Source: Wurfbainia villosa (Eukaryota; Streptophyta; Magnoliopsida; Zingiberales; Zingiberaceae). From it: a stretch of 64,000 nt of DNA. The notes below the pieces were generated by a model, which was not told the origin of the DNA, ran no database searches, and worked only from the letters and a program-made list of their open reading frames with translations. The stretch is from NCBI GenBank assembly GCA_025175895.1, contig CM045990.1:5642001-5706000 (forward strand). The letters run 5' to 3'. Each line of letters starts with the position of its first letter. Position 1 is the first letter of the stretch. Of the stretch, positions 46,383-60,417 are shown one piece after another. A program made the position numbers and the translations under genes.

Positions 46383-47604
46383 TGTTAGTGCAATCAACCC
46401 TTGATATGGTTTTGATGTGTGTGGCAAAGGGTTTAAGTTAGGATGTATGGATTTGATATGTACGTTGGAGTCTTGCAGGACTTAGTAATTCGCACATGGA
46501 GCCTTGGCGAGTTTTACATCTCATGACTCGGTCCTTGAGTCGGTGAAGGATGACTTTGCAGAAGCCGTGCGCTTGGAGCATCCGAGGGACTGTCGGACGA
46601 GGAGCTTGGAGTGAAGCCGGAGGAAGTAGACTTCAGGGCAAGACGCGAAGGATGGCATTGCAGAGTCGTGCGCTTGGCGCATCTGAGGGACGTGGTCGGA
46701 CGAAGATAACTTCAAAGGCGAGGGACTCCGAGGGATGAGAGTGAGCGAATGTAACCCGGGAAGGGGTAGTGCTCTTAGGTGAAACTTGGCCAATTGGCTA
46801 AGTGTCGGATGGGATTTCCCGACATCAGTCGACTGTCATGTTATGGTAGTCGACTACTCTAAGTCGACTGTAACTCGACTAGTGTTCGAGTTCGGTTCAA
46901 GTGCCAGCGATCATTGCCATGGAATGGCACGATCGGCGTGAGACCACCGATCGTGATGAAGGCATCGATCAAGCGGTAGCAAGGGTTTCGGCAGAGTCGA
47001 GTCAGCTCGCGAGCACTTTCGGCGATAGGTCAATCGATCGATGTTAAGATCGATCAATCGATGATGGTGCCGGCTGGGTGAAATCCAGCGTGGCTAGATT
47101 ATTGGGCGGCTACTGGGACCACTCGACTGATAGGGACATCAGTCGACTACTCCTGTGTCAACGGGAAGAAACCCTCTTCCTCTATAAAGAGGAAGGGTGT
47201 GGGGGCTTTGGGAGCCTAATGCTTATGCTCTAACCTTCTCCCAAAGCACCCTAAAGTTTTCCCATCCTCTTACTTGGTTTTATTTACATCATATTTGTAA
47301 GAGGAGTGAATTCTTGTAAAGAGGTTACCTCCACCTAGCTTGGTGCAAAGGAGAGAATAGTGGAAGCTTGCGGAGTGATTCACCGTGGATGAATCGGACC
47401 GTGGATTAGCGGCGCAGCCGTGAACCACGTTACAACTTTGTGTTAGCGTTTGTATTCTTGTTATTGCTTTGTCTTTATTATTTATACTTTCCGCTTTCGC
47501 TAACAAATTTGTAGACGAGAAATCGAAGAGAAAATTCTGCCGTCTACGTATTAGGCTATTCACCCCCCTCTAGCCGGCCAACACATACATATCGATCCCC
47601 TACA
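46383..47604 (+). repeat. element F 3' LTR
   Basis: 1222 bp, TGTTAGTGCAATC...ATCCCCTACA. The TATA box is at 47183-47188. GTCGAC-type palindromes lie at about 46825-46885 and 47120-47149. The inverted pair GTTAGCG (47442-47448) and CGCTAAC (47498-47504) is near the end. The right part matches the LTR of I at 63021-64000 (inverted). The last 24 bases beyond GCCAACA are included because they match the scrap at 43432. Confidence 0.85.
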
Positions 47605-48103
47605 GCAAAGACTGCAAGATCAAGTCAGTGGCCAGCTCTTGGCAAAGTGGGAATCCCAATCTCTGTAGGTTTTCTACGTACCCAATCATCTTGAGTACAT
47701 ATGGACTTACGGGAGTCCTATCTTGCATCTTGGACTGAAACAATGCCTTAGAGACTTCATATCTCTCGTGCCTTGCTTGTCCTTGATATATTTGACAAAG
47801 ATGTTCAACCATATCATAAGCATTCATGAACTTGTGTTGCTTCTGAAGCTCAGAGTTCATGGTCGTGAGCATGAGACATGACACATCTAATGCATCATCT
47901 TGATGCTTCTTGTAAGCATCTTTATCAGTTCGCGAGGCAGTGGCAGGAGGTGCCTCTGGAATAGGATGCTCTATGATGTACAGTTTTCTTTCTTGGGTGA
48001 GAACAATTTTCAGGTTCCCATACCAGTCTAGGAAATTTGCTCCATTGAACTTGTCCTTCTCAAGGACAGAACGCAGGGAGAGAGTGTTCGTGTATGTCGA
48101 CAT
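47605..48103 (-). pseudogene. copia E Gag, N-terminal part
   Basis: Open frame starting MSTYTNTLSLRSVLEKDKFN, with GANFLDWYGNLKIVL, NAYDMVEHLCQIYQGQARHE and PVSPYVLKMIGYVENLQRLG. It runs 166 codons to the F insertion after LATDLILQSLL. It has no internal stop, so this is a clean half of a copia Gag (retrotransposon Gag plus N-terminal Gag-like domain). The rest, with the zinc knuckle, is at 43431-42778. Confidence 0.92.
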
Positions 48104-49794
<1,691 letters not shown>

Positions 49795-49807
49795 GGCTCT
49801 AATACCA
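49795..49807 (-). other. copia E primer binding site
   Basis: Minus TGGTATTAGAGCC, one change from the tRNA-Met site, just inside the LTR. Confidence 0.85.
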
Positions 49808-49808
49808 C

Positions 49809-51586
49809 TATTGGACTTTCTAAGCCTCAAAAACCGCTTTTTGCGTTGCAGAAACCTCGGAATCCCGGCCATAGATCCGTGCGAAGATATAAAAAAATAA
49901 AACCTACATGTATGTGTTATGAAAACCTAGATCTACCATAGATCTATATGATGAGAGTGTTACCCTCGTAGCGACGCCCTTCGCTTATCCCGCTCGTCCA
50001 AATGCTTTGCCGGAACTCAAGAGTGTCAAGTGTATACTCCTCTGCAAGTATCCACATGGACAAATGGTGGAGAAAAACAACCTAGAGTGTGCTAGCACTC
50101 CTTGGAAGTTTCATCCAAGATGAGGAATGAGAGAGAGCTTGAGGAAGATCAAGGAAGAAGAAGATGGAGTTACTCACCAAATAAAATCACACCACCAAGA
50201 AAAGTGGTCGGCCACTTATTTGGGTGGGGGTTACATGCATGCATGTAACTCCAAGAGCCAATGGCTCTTGGTCTCCCTCATGAGGTGGCACCGCATGATA
50301 AGTCCATGATGATGTAGAACACCATCATTAGTCGGCCCCCATGCCATGTCACCATGACATGATAATTGATCAAGTTAAAATTGACCATTCATCTTCCCTC
50401 TCAAGTCAAGTCAAACTTGACCTCTTATCTCTCATGGTTGATCAAATCTAACCACTTGATTCAAGTCAATTTGATTTAATGAATCTCTATTCATTAATTT
50501 AAATTGACTCAATGAATCAAATTGAGTCTAACTCAATTAGTCTAATTTGGATTACTCTTAATCTAATTTGATTCATCCCATGAACCTAATCCTCATGGTT
50601 AATCATATGAACCTAATCTCCATCTAATTATCCTTTGTGTGTGACCCTATAGGTTCTTGTAACGTTGGCAATGCTCCTAAACCGATTTAGGAACATAAGC
50701 AATGAGCGGTATCTAGCAACACGTCATTGCTACCCAAGTTACAAGAATGTTGAGATCCAACATTACCTTTGTGACTTTTAATTGTGACTCTCACAATATG
50801 TGACAATGTCCCTCTATCCTTGACATCTAGATTGACCAATTGAGGCATAGACCGTGTCATCCTTGGTACAGTCTATATCTTGAATCCAAGTAGACTTACT
50901 CTAATCAAATGAGCTCAATATCTCATATTGACTTATTTGGGCATGGCCATGCACTTCGTGGTCTAACTCTATCAAGAATAACGATGTCACTCCAGTCATA
51001 TAGGAGGGATAGATCCCATCTACATCACTCACATCCCTCTGCATAATTTGTTACATACCCAGTAATCGCTTTTATAGTCCACCCATTTACGGGTGACGTT
51101 TGACGAAGCCAAAGTATGCAACTCTTTATGTAGGGAACCATGGTGACTTCAAGTCCAAGGACTAATAGTCACATGAGAAAGTATATGACACTCATATAAC
51201 GATCCATGATACTTTCTCATGGTTGGTCATTCAGTATACATTCTCTAATGCATACCCATGTGTCAACTTGATATCTCATATCCATGACTTATGAGATCAA
51301 GTCATCGAGTTGACCTACATGCTAGTCTCTACCCATTAACATTGTCCCTGAATGTTAATACTTGACTAGGAATGATTAAGAGTAGTGTTCTCTATATCAT
51401 CTCATTATCGATTCAACCAATCGATTGATATAGATAAGAACCTTCTACTCAAGGACGTTATTATACTTAGTTTATTTGGCACTAATACAAGTAAATATAA
51501 TAACCATGCCTTTATAATTAGGAATATGATACAATAAAGTACATACAACAATCATCACATGATTGACTCTAGGGCTTTCACTAACA
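49809..51586 (-). repeat. copia E 5' LTR
   Basis: 1778 bp. Its plus start reads TATTGGAC, where the left LTR has TGTTGGAC, so the terminal TG has mutated. It contains about 180 bp absent from the left LTR. Confidence 0.92.
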
Positions 51587-51591
51587 AAGAA

Positions 51592-52320
51592 CTTGCCTTT
51601 CGGCTTCTTCACTCCTCCCTGAGATCCTCCTGCCACCTTTGCTCCACCTTGTTTCTTCTTCTTCTTGCCTTTCAGCTTAGAAGTCGAAACCTTCTTGGCA
51701 ACCATGGCCTGAGCCTGAGCATTCTGACGAAAAATCCCCTCTGTTTCCTGGAGTTCTGTCAGAAGCTCCGCCAACGAATACAACCTCTTATTCATGTTGT
51801 AGTTCAGGCAAAACTGCTCAAAACTTCTAGGTAGAGACTGGAGAATAATATCGACCTGGGTTTCCCCATCGATCTCAGCTCCAAGGACTTCCAGCTCATT
51901 CAAATGAGCCATCATCTTGAGAACATGATCCATCATGGGTGCTCCCTCGATCATGGTGGTCGTCATCAAGTTCCTCATGGCTTCCTGGCTCGCAGCCAGA
52001 TTCTGGTGTCCGAAAAGTTCCTTGAGATTGAGCATCTTGTCATAAGTAGTGGGCATGGCTTGATGCTGATGTTGCAATACATTTGACATAGAAGCCAAAA
52101 TGTAACACCACGCCATCTCATCAGCCTTAATCCACTTTTTATAACTCTCTTTCTCCTTTTCCTCAGAATCATCCACAAGCTTAGGAGGATACTCTTCGAA
52201 GACTACATATTTATACTTCTCAGTAGTCAAGACAATATCAAGATTCCTTTTCCAATCAACATAATTGGGTCCAGTAAGTTTATTCTCCTTTAGTATCACA
52301 GCAAGTGGATTGAAAGTCAT
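51592..52320 (-). pseudogene. copia D Gag, N-terminal part
   Basis: The frame starts MTFNPLAVILKENKLTGPNY at 52320 and reads without a stop to the E junction. It includes VDWKRNLDIVLTTEKYKYVV, SMSNVLQHQHQAMPTTYDKM, YNMNKRLYSLAELLTELQ and the basic KGKKKKKQGGAKV. The reading frame that continues below 51586 is E LTR and not part of the protein. It is the best preserved Gag of its family here. Confidence 0.92.
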
Positions 52321-53359
52321 TTTTGAAAAACCTAAGAATCACATAGATCAAAACATTAGTTTTCAAAAAATTATTGATTCCTCAAACAATAAAATTTTAA
52401 AATCAACCAATACCTCAAAACATCGAGAATATCGTATGTCACGATAGTGTGAACGTATATGAATTCTACATTTGTAAGAGGAGGTTTTACCTATTAACTT
52501 TATTATCCTGTCAACCTAACTTTATGACAAATAAAATTAATAGTTGATTCCTCTTCGACCCTACAAATAAAAGCAGTGACTCCGATGGGGAGGATACTCT
52601 TATTTGCATCTAAGTGTGCACCATTATTCAATACCAAGGCAATTATCTTGGATTATGTGCCTTGGATGGGAAATACACGCTTTTAAATAATTTCCTATAA
52701 CCATATTTGACCCTGTGATCCGCAAAACAAACTCATCCGATCGGGAGGAAGACACTCAGAGCTGACGCGCAAGTTTGTTTGCATCACATTTCAAATCGTA
52801 ATGGACGCCATGGGAATTTTTTAAAAAATATCCCTCTCCCACTTAGTAATTTAAAATGAGGAATTTTCCTAGCACACAACATGCATATCAAACAAGAAGC
52901 AATAAATATGAAAAAAATATTTTCCAACTATTATGGCTTTTGTTTTCCAATATGCTTCCGTCGTGTAACCACCTAAATGCTCCTCCCTACTCCATGTGCA
53001 AGCCATCTAGAGATCTGAGCCGAGAAAAATTATTTTAATTTACATCCATCGATCCTATAATCCACAAAGGAGTGTACATGAAATCTAAATCGAAAGTAAA
53101 CTAAAATAAAAAGAGTGGCTAAACAATGTCGTACTTAATTACAAAAAATTAAATACTAGCCTCGTCAACCTCGAGGATTCAAATAATATTACAATTACAC
53201 ACATCCAATCACATACACACACATATGGCCATAATAGTTGGATCTTATGCCTGCAACCAAAAAGTTAGCCTACGCACATCCTACTATTATTCGACACATA
53301 CAATATATGATAAGTGCATAAAAGTAACCGAAACCTAAACACACAAAATCGGAAATTGT
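52321..53359 (-). other. copia D 5' leader
   Basis: Inverted counterpart of 19750-20777 in A. Non-coding; no gene seen. Confidence 0.8.
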
Positions 53360-53372
53360 GGCTCTGATACCA
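53360..53372 (-). other. copia D primer binding site
   Basis: Plus GGCTCTGATACCA, i.e. TGGTATCAGAGCC two bases from the LTR. Confidence 0.93.
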
Positions 53373-53374
53373 CT

Positions 53375-55211
53375 TGAAGGTCAAAACTTCGCTTCCCGCT
53401 TCAACTAGGTCACTTGTGCATGGTGATCCCATCTACGTCCCTGGATTAAAAAAAATTAATCCAAGATGATGACGGATTACCCAAGAAACCGATCCATCAT
53501 CGAGCTATTCGATTAGAGTGGTCTCTTGAACAAATTAGTTGTTCAAGCAACCTAACTCTTTTCCTCGACTAGCTGCGAAATAGATGATGTACGGATCATC
53601 AGTTTTTGTGTTTATCTTCGGGGTCCAAGTAATTTAGCCACATGTAATTACATATATAATACAAAGGAAAAAAGGAAACCAAAACAAGAATTATACCTCT
53701 TTTTTACCTCTTGGTCTTCTATTGTATGTCCTATCCTCCTCTTGGACATTGTGTGGGCAACGATCCTCCAAGAGATGAAGCCTCCTAGATCACGTATCTT
53801 CCTTTCCTTGATCGCTCCAAACAAAGGAAGATAATAAGCTCCCTTCTTCTCCTATCTAGTTCCGGACATAATCCCTTTGGAGAAAGATCAAACCTCCTTC
53901 TCCTCTTTGTTGTTACCGCCGGCCACCAAGCAGAGGGAGATAGATGATGGGCACCGACCAAGAGTTGAGCTCCAAAGATTGAAGATGAAGAACTGTCGGC
54001 CAAGCTTCAAGGAAGGAACGCCGACCCTTAGGGAAGGAGAAGAGATGTCGGCTCAACCTTAGGAAGAGAGGAAAGAAAAACCCTAAACCTCTCCTCCACT
54101 TCTTGCCGCCGACCAAGCTAACTCCAAACCCTAAACCTCTTCTAATCTTGTCGCCCAACAATTTGGAAGCAAACCCTAGAATCCTTGATTCCCTCTTGCC
54201 GCCCAAACCCTAGCCCTCCTTTTATAGAGTTAGGCTTAAGCCTCCTTTCAATCTTCACCGGCAAATCTAGAGATTCAATCTCCACCGTCGGATATAGGGT
54301 TTCATTTTCCACCGTCGGATCTAGGTTTCATGAGGGTTTTAATAGGCTACAATATGGACTATGAGGAGGAGTTGGATCTTGGCCACCCAATGGATCTGAC
54401 CCACATAAAATCCAATCCATTAATGATAATCCATTTCACTAGAGGATTATCATTGATCTACCTCACCAACCCCCATAAATAAATATGGGCTCCTTAAATT
54501 AAATGTACAAATATCTCCCTGTGTTTAAGATATCGAATGTCCTTCAATTAATTAATCAACATCTAACTCCATGAGTAGTACCACTCAACCTCATCATCAT
54601 GCCAGACCAAGTCCACCGACAGGGTTTACATGATGATCCTTATGAGCTCTTCAAGGGGGCATCATCATCCTAATATATAGGGCACGGTTTCCTCCTATAA
54701 TCAACGACGCACCATGTAAATAATATCATTTCCCAACTTACCGAGCCTATCGATTTAATCTATAAATCTCGCCCATTTGTAAATCAAAGAAATAAATACT
54801 AAATACATGTGTCCGTTATTATATCGGGATTTAGAGCATGTACACCATAATATCTGAGGTCCAATTCAATTATGTAGTCAGCAATAAATTGAATCACCTC
54901 TAAGTCGGTCCTGCTCAATACACACAAAGTGTACTAGTGTAATTCTATGGTCAAGACAAATCAATACCAAATCACACTACAACCATACCAATGGTTTGTC
55001 CATAACCATCTCGGTTGTGAGCCTCTACTTATACTCTACAAGGAATTGATAACATGATCTCCTGTGTGACACTACACACCATGTTATCTACAATGTAATG
55101 TATCAAACAATATGCATAACCATAAATATGCAAACAATGATCATGTGATTCTTATCTAAAAAATAAAGATATTCATACAAAAAGATAAACTTTTTAGTAT
55201 ACATCCCAACA
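53375..55211 (-). repeat. copia D 5' LTR
   Basis: 1837 bp, plus TGAAGGTCAAAAC...ATCCCAACA, followed by AGGAT. The TATA box is at 54220-54226 (minus TATAAAA). Confidence 0.94.
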
Positions 55212-55216
55212 AGGAT

Positions 55217-56120
55217 AGACGGTACGAGGATGCCAAATCAATCCCTACGAGGAGTCGGAATGTGTCCCGTCCCTACTCCATCGTACCCTTCTACCTACGG
55301 TTACCAGAGATGAGGACAACCCCTTGGTTCCTCTTTAATTCTCCTTGATGTTTGATACAAGGGTTGTCACCCCTTGTATCGGCTATGCACAATAGATAGA
55401 AAACCAAAATGCAATTTTCATCGAATCAAACAAACACAAACTTTGAATAGAAATCCTAAAATAGAATTTACATTCGATCTAGCATGTTCTACGTACACAA
55501 GTTACTCCCTAATCCTAGAATCAAAGATTCTATTCCATAGATGGCAAAAGAAAGAACACAATCCATAATAGAATAGATCATTACAGTGCAGGAGATGAAT
55601 AGAAAGTAAATTTCAGTACTCTTGGTTCTTCTCTTCGACGTTGGAGTGTAGGATGAGATCCTTTAGCCATCTTATTCCTCCCAGTTGTGAGTTTTCGAAG
55701 CTTTTTAGGGCATCGGTGTGTCGTCCCGACCGTCGTGCCTCCTCCCTGAGGTTTGGGCATGACCTTCGTTTTAGGCGCCAACTGAATCCATGAAAAAACC
55801 CTAGTCGCATCGAAAAATCCCAGTGCCACATGGACATGTGGATCATGGCACTGGGCTAGTTGGGCACGGTTGTGTGATTTCACACGACTAGGTCGTGCCT
55901 CCCTTCGTTCCGCTTGCCAAATGCCTTCCTTTTGCTCCAAAAATGTGTCGTTTATCCCGTAAAATGTTGTCTTGCACACAAAAGCACAAAGAGCATATCT
56001 CCAAACTAGGAAATAGAAAATTCAAGCAACACAAAGTACTATATGCATGAAACAAGTAAAAAATACAGTGAGATGTGAGAGAAAACTACTCCTCAAATCC
56101 TATATATTTTTCTCACATCA
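55217..56120 (-). repeat. Athila 5' LTR, piece 3
   Basis: Matches window positions 18-951 and ends in TTCTCACATCA. Short frames here also occur in the left LTR and are not genes. Confidence 0.9.
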
Positions 56121-56505
56121 AGGACTCGACCTCACCTCTCCAGTTGAGGCTTGCCTGCTGGCTACCTACCGGACTTACTGTTCTTGACATTCGATCTGAC
56201 CCACCAGGGCTTCCACCAGCTGTCCGGTCTACCTGCCCCAGCTGGACTTTTTACCGATTTTTTGGTCTCTTGACCCAATCGGTCTTCATGCCAAATGTCT
56301 AGTCCACACGACCCATCTGGACTTCATGCCTGGTGTCCGATCCTCCTGATTTGTTAAGTCATATTTTTAGTATCCAATCAACACGACCTACTAGGACTTC
56401 ATGTTAAGTCTGCACACTTAACACTGATATTAGGACACAAGTAAGTCCTAACTTTAACTATGGTTCATACATCAAAACGAAGGAGTGATGCTCTCTGCAT
56501 CAATA
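56121..56505 (-). repeat. element I 3' LTR fragment
   Basis: The plus strand ends CTCTGCATCAATA followed by ATCTCCCCCTTTTTGATG, i.e. minus CATCAAAAAGGGGGAGAT then LTR. The same arrangement is seen in F and G. The expected terminal TG reads TA. The remaining LTR was displaced by the Athila insertion beyond the window. Confidence 0.7.
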
Positions 56506-57950
56506 ATCTCCCCCTTTTTGATGTATGACAGCACATCAGTTAAAGTTAGGAGAATCAAACTGCAATATCCAATTAAAGCATATATCATAAATGCATTGAA
56601 TTAAAAATGTACATGCATGAAATGCTAATATGAATAAAAAACTTTAAATCTCCCTCTTTTAAGTCTCTTCTCTCTAACTTTAAATCTCCTCTCTCCCCCT
56701 TTGGCATACATCAAAATTAACTTTAAGTTCAAAAATTCCATAAAATGAGAATTAAAGCTTTCAAACTATAGATCAAGCTCTATAAAAAAATGCTTAAGTT
56801 TTGAAAATAATTTATCAAAACTCCCCTTAAATAAAATATTCTTTTAAAGATGGGATCTCTCCCTATATTTTTCGGATGCAAAATTTTCAAAATATTAAAT
56901 TTATAAAATTTTCAAAACTCTTAATGTCTCAATTTTCAAAATTTATCAATGCTTCCCTTAAAATGTTTTTGAAATTTTCAAAAATCTTTGAAACTCCACC
57001 TTAAAATTCTTTAAACGTCTAATTTTCAAAAATTACCCTCAATAAAAAATATTTTTCAAATTCCAAAATTTTCAAAAATGCTAACTCCCCCTCAATAAAA
57101 ATATTTTTGAAATTCCAAAATTTTTCAAGAATTCTAATTCCCACTTAATAACAACATCTTTCAACTTCTAAAATTTTTCAAAAATGCTAACTCCCTCTTA
57201 ATAAAAATATTTTTCAAATTCCAAAATTTTTCAAGAATTCTAATTCCCACTTAATAACAACATTCTTCAACTTCTAAAATTTTTCAAAAATGCTAACTCC
57301 CTCTCAATAAAAATATTTTTCAAATTCCAAAATTTCTTCAAAATTTTCTAACTCCCCCTTAATAATAGCTAAAAATTTGAATGAACTTTAAAATTTTCAA
57401 TATTTTCAAGATGATGCAAATGTGATAGATGATTTGTCCAAGCATGAATTCCAAAATATTATTTTTATACTTAAAAATACACATCTAAAAATTATCCTTA
57501 AAGCAAATGTCTAAATCTTTACTAGCTCAAAGTGCTATAGAATTATCATCAAGCTTTGAATTAGTGTTAGTTACCGAAGTGATTGATATTCTCTTGTAAA
57601 CCCCGTATTGGTTCATGTCGATGCACTAAATCTACATCTGGAACTAGGGGTGTAGTACTAACATCTCACGCCCATCTTCGTGGCGCAATACACAAACAGG
57701 TAATTCTAGGTGTTTGTGAGATGCGAAGGCTTACCTAGGTCTATAGGATCATGAAATCTAAATTGACTTAGGCTAGATTGATTTTTAAATTTCCTTAATA
57801 TAATATTAATTTTCAAAATAAATTTTGAGTAATGAACATGAAAGCATCCTAGTCTACCAAACATAATCCAAATCACAACTAAGATTTAAAAGTTATCAAA
57901 TTTATTAATTAAGTTCAAATAGTAACAACTAGCATAACATTGCTAGTCAG
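56506..57950 (-). other. element I 3' non-coding region with degenerate purine tracts
   Basis: On minus there are many AAGGGGGAGTT/AGAGGGAGTTAG tracts between A/T-rich pieces. A stem-loop with arms CATCTCAC (57662-57669) and GTGAGATG (57716-57723) lies here. No coding signal seen. Confidence 0.7.
57075..57360. repeat. 106-bp tandem repeat in element I
   Basis: CTAACTCCC recurs at 57081, 57187 and 57293, giving an exact 106-bp period over about 2.5 units. Each unit consists of two related halves of about 53 bp. Confidence 0.88.
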
Positions 57951-57960
57951 AAGAGGAAGG

Positions 57961-59073
57961 TGGAGAAGGAAGAGGTGGATGACCCATGCTCCAAGACCTA
58001 AGAAGCTCCATCATCTCTCGATGATCCTCTCTTTATGCCTGCAACATCTGCAACATCTCAAGATGACGAGCCTGATGCTGCTGCTCCTGGCACTGCATCA
58101 CATCCTCCAATCTTGATAATCTCTCTACAATAATAGGAGGTGTTGGAATACCAAAAAATGGTGATATCGTCAATCACAGGGCTTCTGATGCTCAAACTCG
58201 AGTGGTGCTCGTGGTCAACCTCGTGCTCGAGCTCTGCCTCAGCTCGGTGAAAGGGTTGAGGGCCATCTCTCTTCCATGCTAGGACATTATTCTCATCTAA
58301 ACCTATTTTATCTAAACCAAATTTCCTAGAACCAATCATGTCATACTCAGTAAGTTGTTTGATGTTATCTACGGTAACATCAAACCTTAATGTGGCTAGT
58401 AAGGATGTGATGACATGACAGTAGGGTAAGTGTGCCTTCCTCCTAGTAACTGGCCTAGAATGATGAATAACAGAATGAAACATTTGCAAACTAATGTCTA
58501 AATCTAATCTATGACTAAGCGAAAGTAGAAGTGAATGATAAGGATGCATCATAGCGATGTCCCTAGTGGTGAGTGGCAAAATACAGTTCACTATAACTCA
58601 ATATAGGGCATAGTCCTGTATTCTGAGTCTAGTGGAAATAAAGATACTCATAGATGGAGTCCTCTCCTCACCAAATAGATGCAAGTGTATCCTATCTAAT
58701 GTAATGTGAGAGTAGGGGTCACCGTATGGTAACTCCATAGATGGAAAACATGCCATCGGACATGTTGAATACATGAGTCATAAATGCTCACTCAACATAG
58801 AGGGGGTAAAAATAAAATTCTTACCCTGAACTCTAGTCGAATATGCAAGATCATCAATTTTACTAAAGTTATTGAAAACTCTGCACATAGATCTGTGTCA
58901 ATAGAGTTTTTACAATACACTAATTTCTCTAACCCGTAATGCGTTATGACTTCCATACTAAACATGCATGAATTACTAAAAAATGATCTACTAATGTATC
59001 TAGTAGGCATGAGAGTATAAAGCATGTTCTCAAACCTAATCCTATGCCCCTCAGTAGGGAACCTAATGTCCAT
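57961..59073 (-). pseudogene. plant-transposon-protein-like ORF in element I
   Basis: The minus strand gives MDIRFPTEGHRIRFENMLYT, MEVITHYGLEKLVY, then in a shifted frame KIDDLAYSTRVQGKNFIFTP. SHITLDRIHLHLFGEE, IQDYALY, ILPLTTRDIAMMHPYHSLLL, RRKAHLPYCHVITSLLATLR and FDVTVDNIK follow. The layout of a VxGxxxxFxP segment, then LPL...D, then LPYxxxxTxLxxxxxxDV resembles the putative plant transposon protein family (Pfam PF20167-like), found near plant retroelements and of unknown role. One frameshift (about 58860) and a stop (about 58770) break it. The assignment is from memory of the family and is tentative. It sits where pol would be expected. Confidence 0.5.
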
Positions 59074-59079
59074 GCATGG

Positions 59080-60412
59080 AGTAGATGACTCAATCTCAAC
59101 AGCTCTTCTTTTACCCCTAATTAAATTACAACTATTTAATATTTAAAAAAATAATTAAATTTAGAGTTTAGGATTATTACCTTGGCATTATAGACGATGT
59201 TATTAGAGAGATATGATGACCTAGACGCTTTAAAGGACTGAAAGTAGGGTTGTCGTAGTTAAGATTAAGGTGGATGTGAGTTGATTTGGTGCTTGCTTAG
59301 TGTTGTTCTTATAGATGGAATTCACCAACTAAAACAAGGTCACATTGAATTAGAGTCATTGAACTGCTTTTCGATCAGAATTAATTTTACCATTTACTAC
59401 GATGCCTAACTTTTATCCACCGTTTCATTTCAGTGGACTGAAGTCGCATTTTTACCTTCCCAAGGCTTGGAGGCAACTGAAGATGATTAAGTCGGCTCTT
59501 TTTTGAGTCGATTGGAAGTGGTCCAGTCAACTAAAATTTATTAATTTTAATTTTTATGTTTCATTCGGTTTAGTTGATTTTATTAGGTTAATTTCGTTGA
59601 TTGATTTAATTTTATTAAATTGAATTGATTAAGTGGAGTTGATTAAATTGGTTGGGTTGAGTTAAATTTGTTAAGTTAAGTTTAGTTAAAGTAAGTTTGT
59701 TTAGTTTAAATTTGTTAAGTTTAGTTAAAGTAAATTTATTAAGTAAATTTGTTAGTTTAAATTTGTTAAGTTACGTAAATTGTATTAATCTAATTAAGCT
59801 TGATTAAATTCTAAATCATCTCACCCAAGCTAGGTTTTCAATACACGATACACCTATGAGTTTTGTGAGATGAGGATTTCTTTTTATATTAATTAAATTT
59901 AATGAGCAATTTCAAAGTTTTTAAACTTGTGTTAGATTTAAGCTTAGCTTGAGCTAGTCAAGTAGGTTTTTCTAATATTGACTTCTAGGTCATGGCGAGG
60001 CACATGGCCTTCTTGGATATCGGAGCAACAACCACTTCCTAGACAAAGTCAATGAAGAAATCAAGTACTTGATTCACTTTGGACTAAGCCTTGGTTTAAC
60101 TAGTCAAAGACTTAGTGAGTTAGCTTCAGTCAGTTCCACTCGACTTAGTGCACCAGGTCATGGCGAGGCACATGACCTTCTTGGATATTGGAGCAACGAC
60201 CACTTCCTAGATATGCAGTTCGAAGAGCTTTCCTCCTAACTTACTATCAGTTCACTTCGTCTTAGTACTAGGTTGTTCAAGTTTAAACTACTTTGTTTCC
60301 TATCTAGTCCATTCTAAATTAAGCAAGTAAAGTAAACTAAAACATGCAAGAGTTTAACTAAACAAGGAAACAAGCAAAGTGTTAGCTCCCCCTAAGTGAT
60401 AGCTAGGTTGAG
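59080..60412 (-). other. element I internal non-coding region
   Basis: 59500-59800 is low-complexity (AAATTTGTTAAGTT-like repeats). Two copies of a 65-bp block (GGCGAGGCAC...CTTCTTGGATAT) lie at about 59985-60055 and 60150-60222. No gene seen. Confidence 0.7.
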
Positions 60413-60417
60413 TTTTT

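Larger units (their letters stand above)
43432..47604 (+). mobile_element. element F, gag-only Sirevirus-like element with lost 5' LTR
   Basis: It begins with a 19-bp scrap (ACATATTGATCCCCTACA) matching the 3' LTR end (ACATATCGATCCCCTACA). The primer site, Gag, 1.1 kb non-coding region, polypurine tract and a complete 3' LTR (46383-47604) follow. No pol is present. The 5' LTR was probably deleted together with some E Gag sequence; no TSD can be confirmed. Same type as G and I. Confidence 0.85.
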
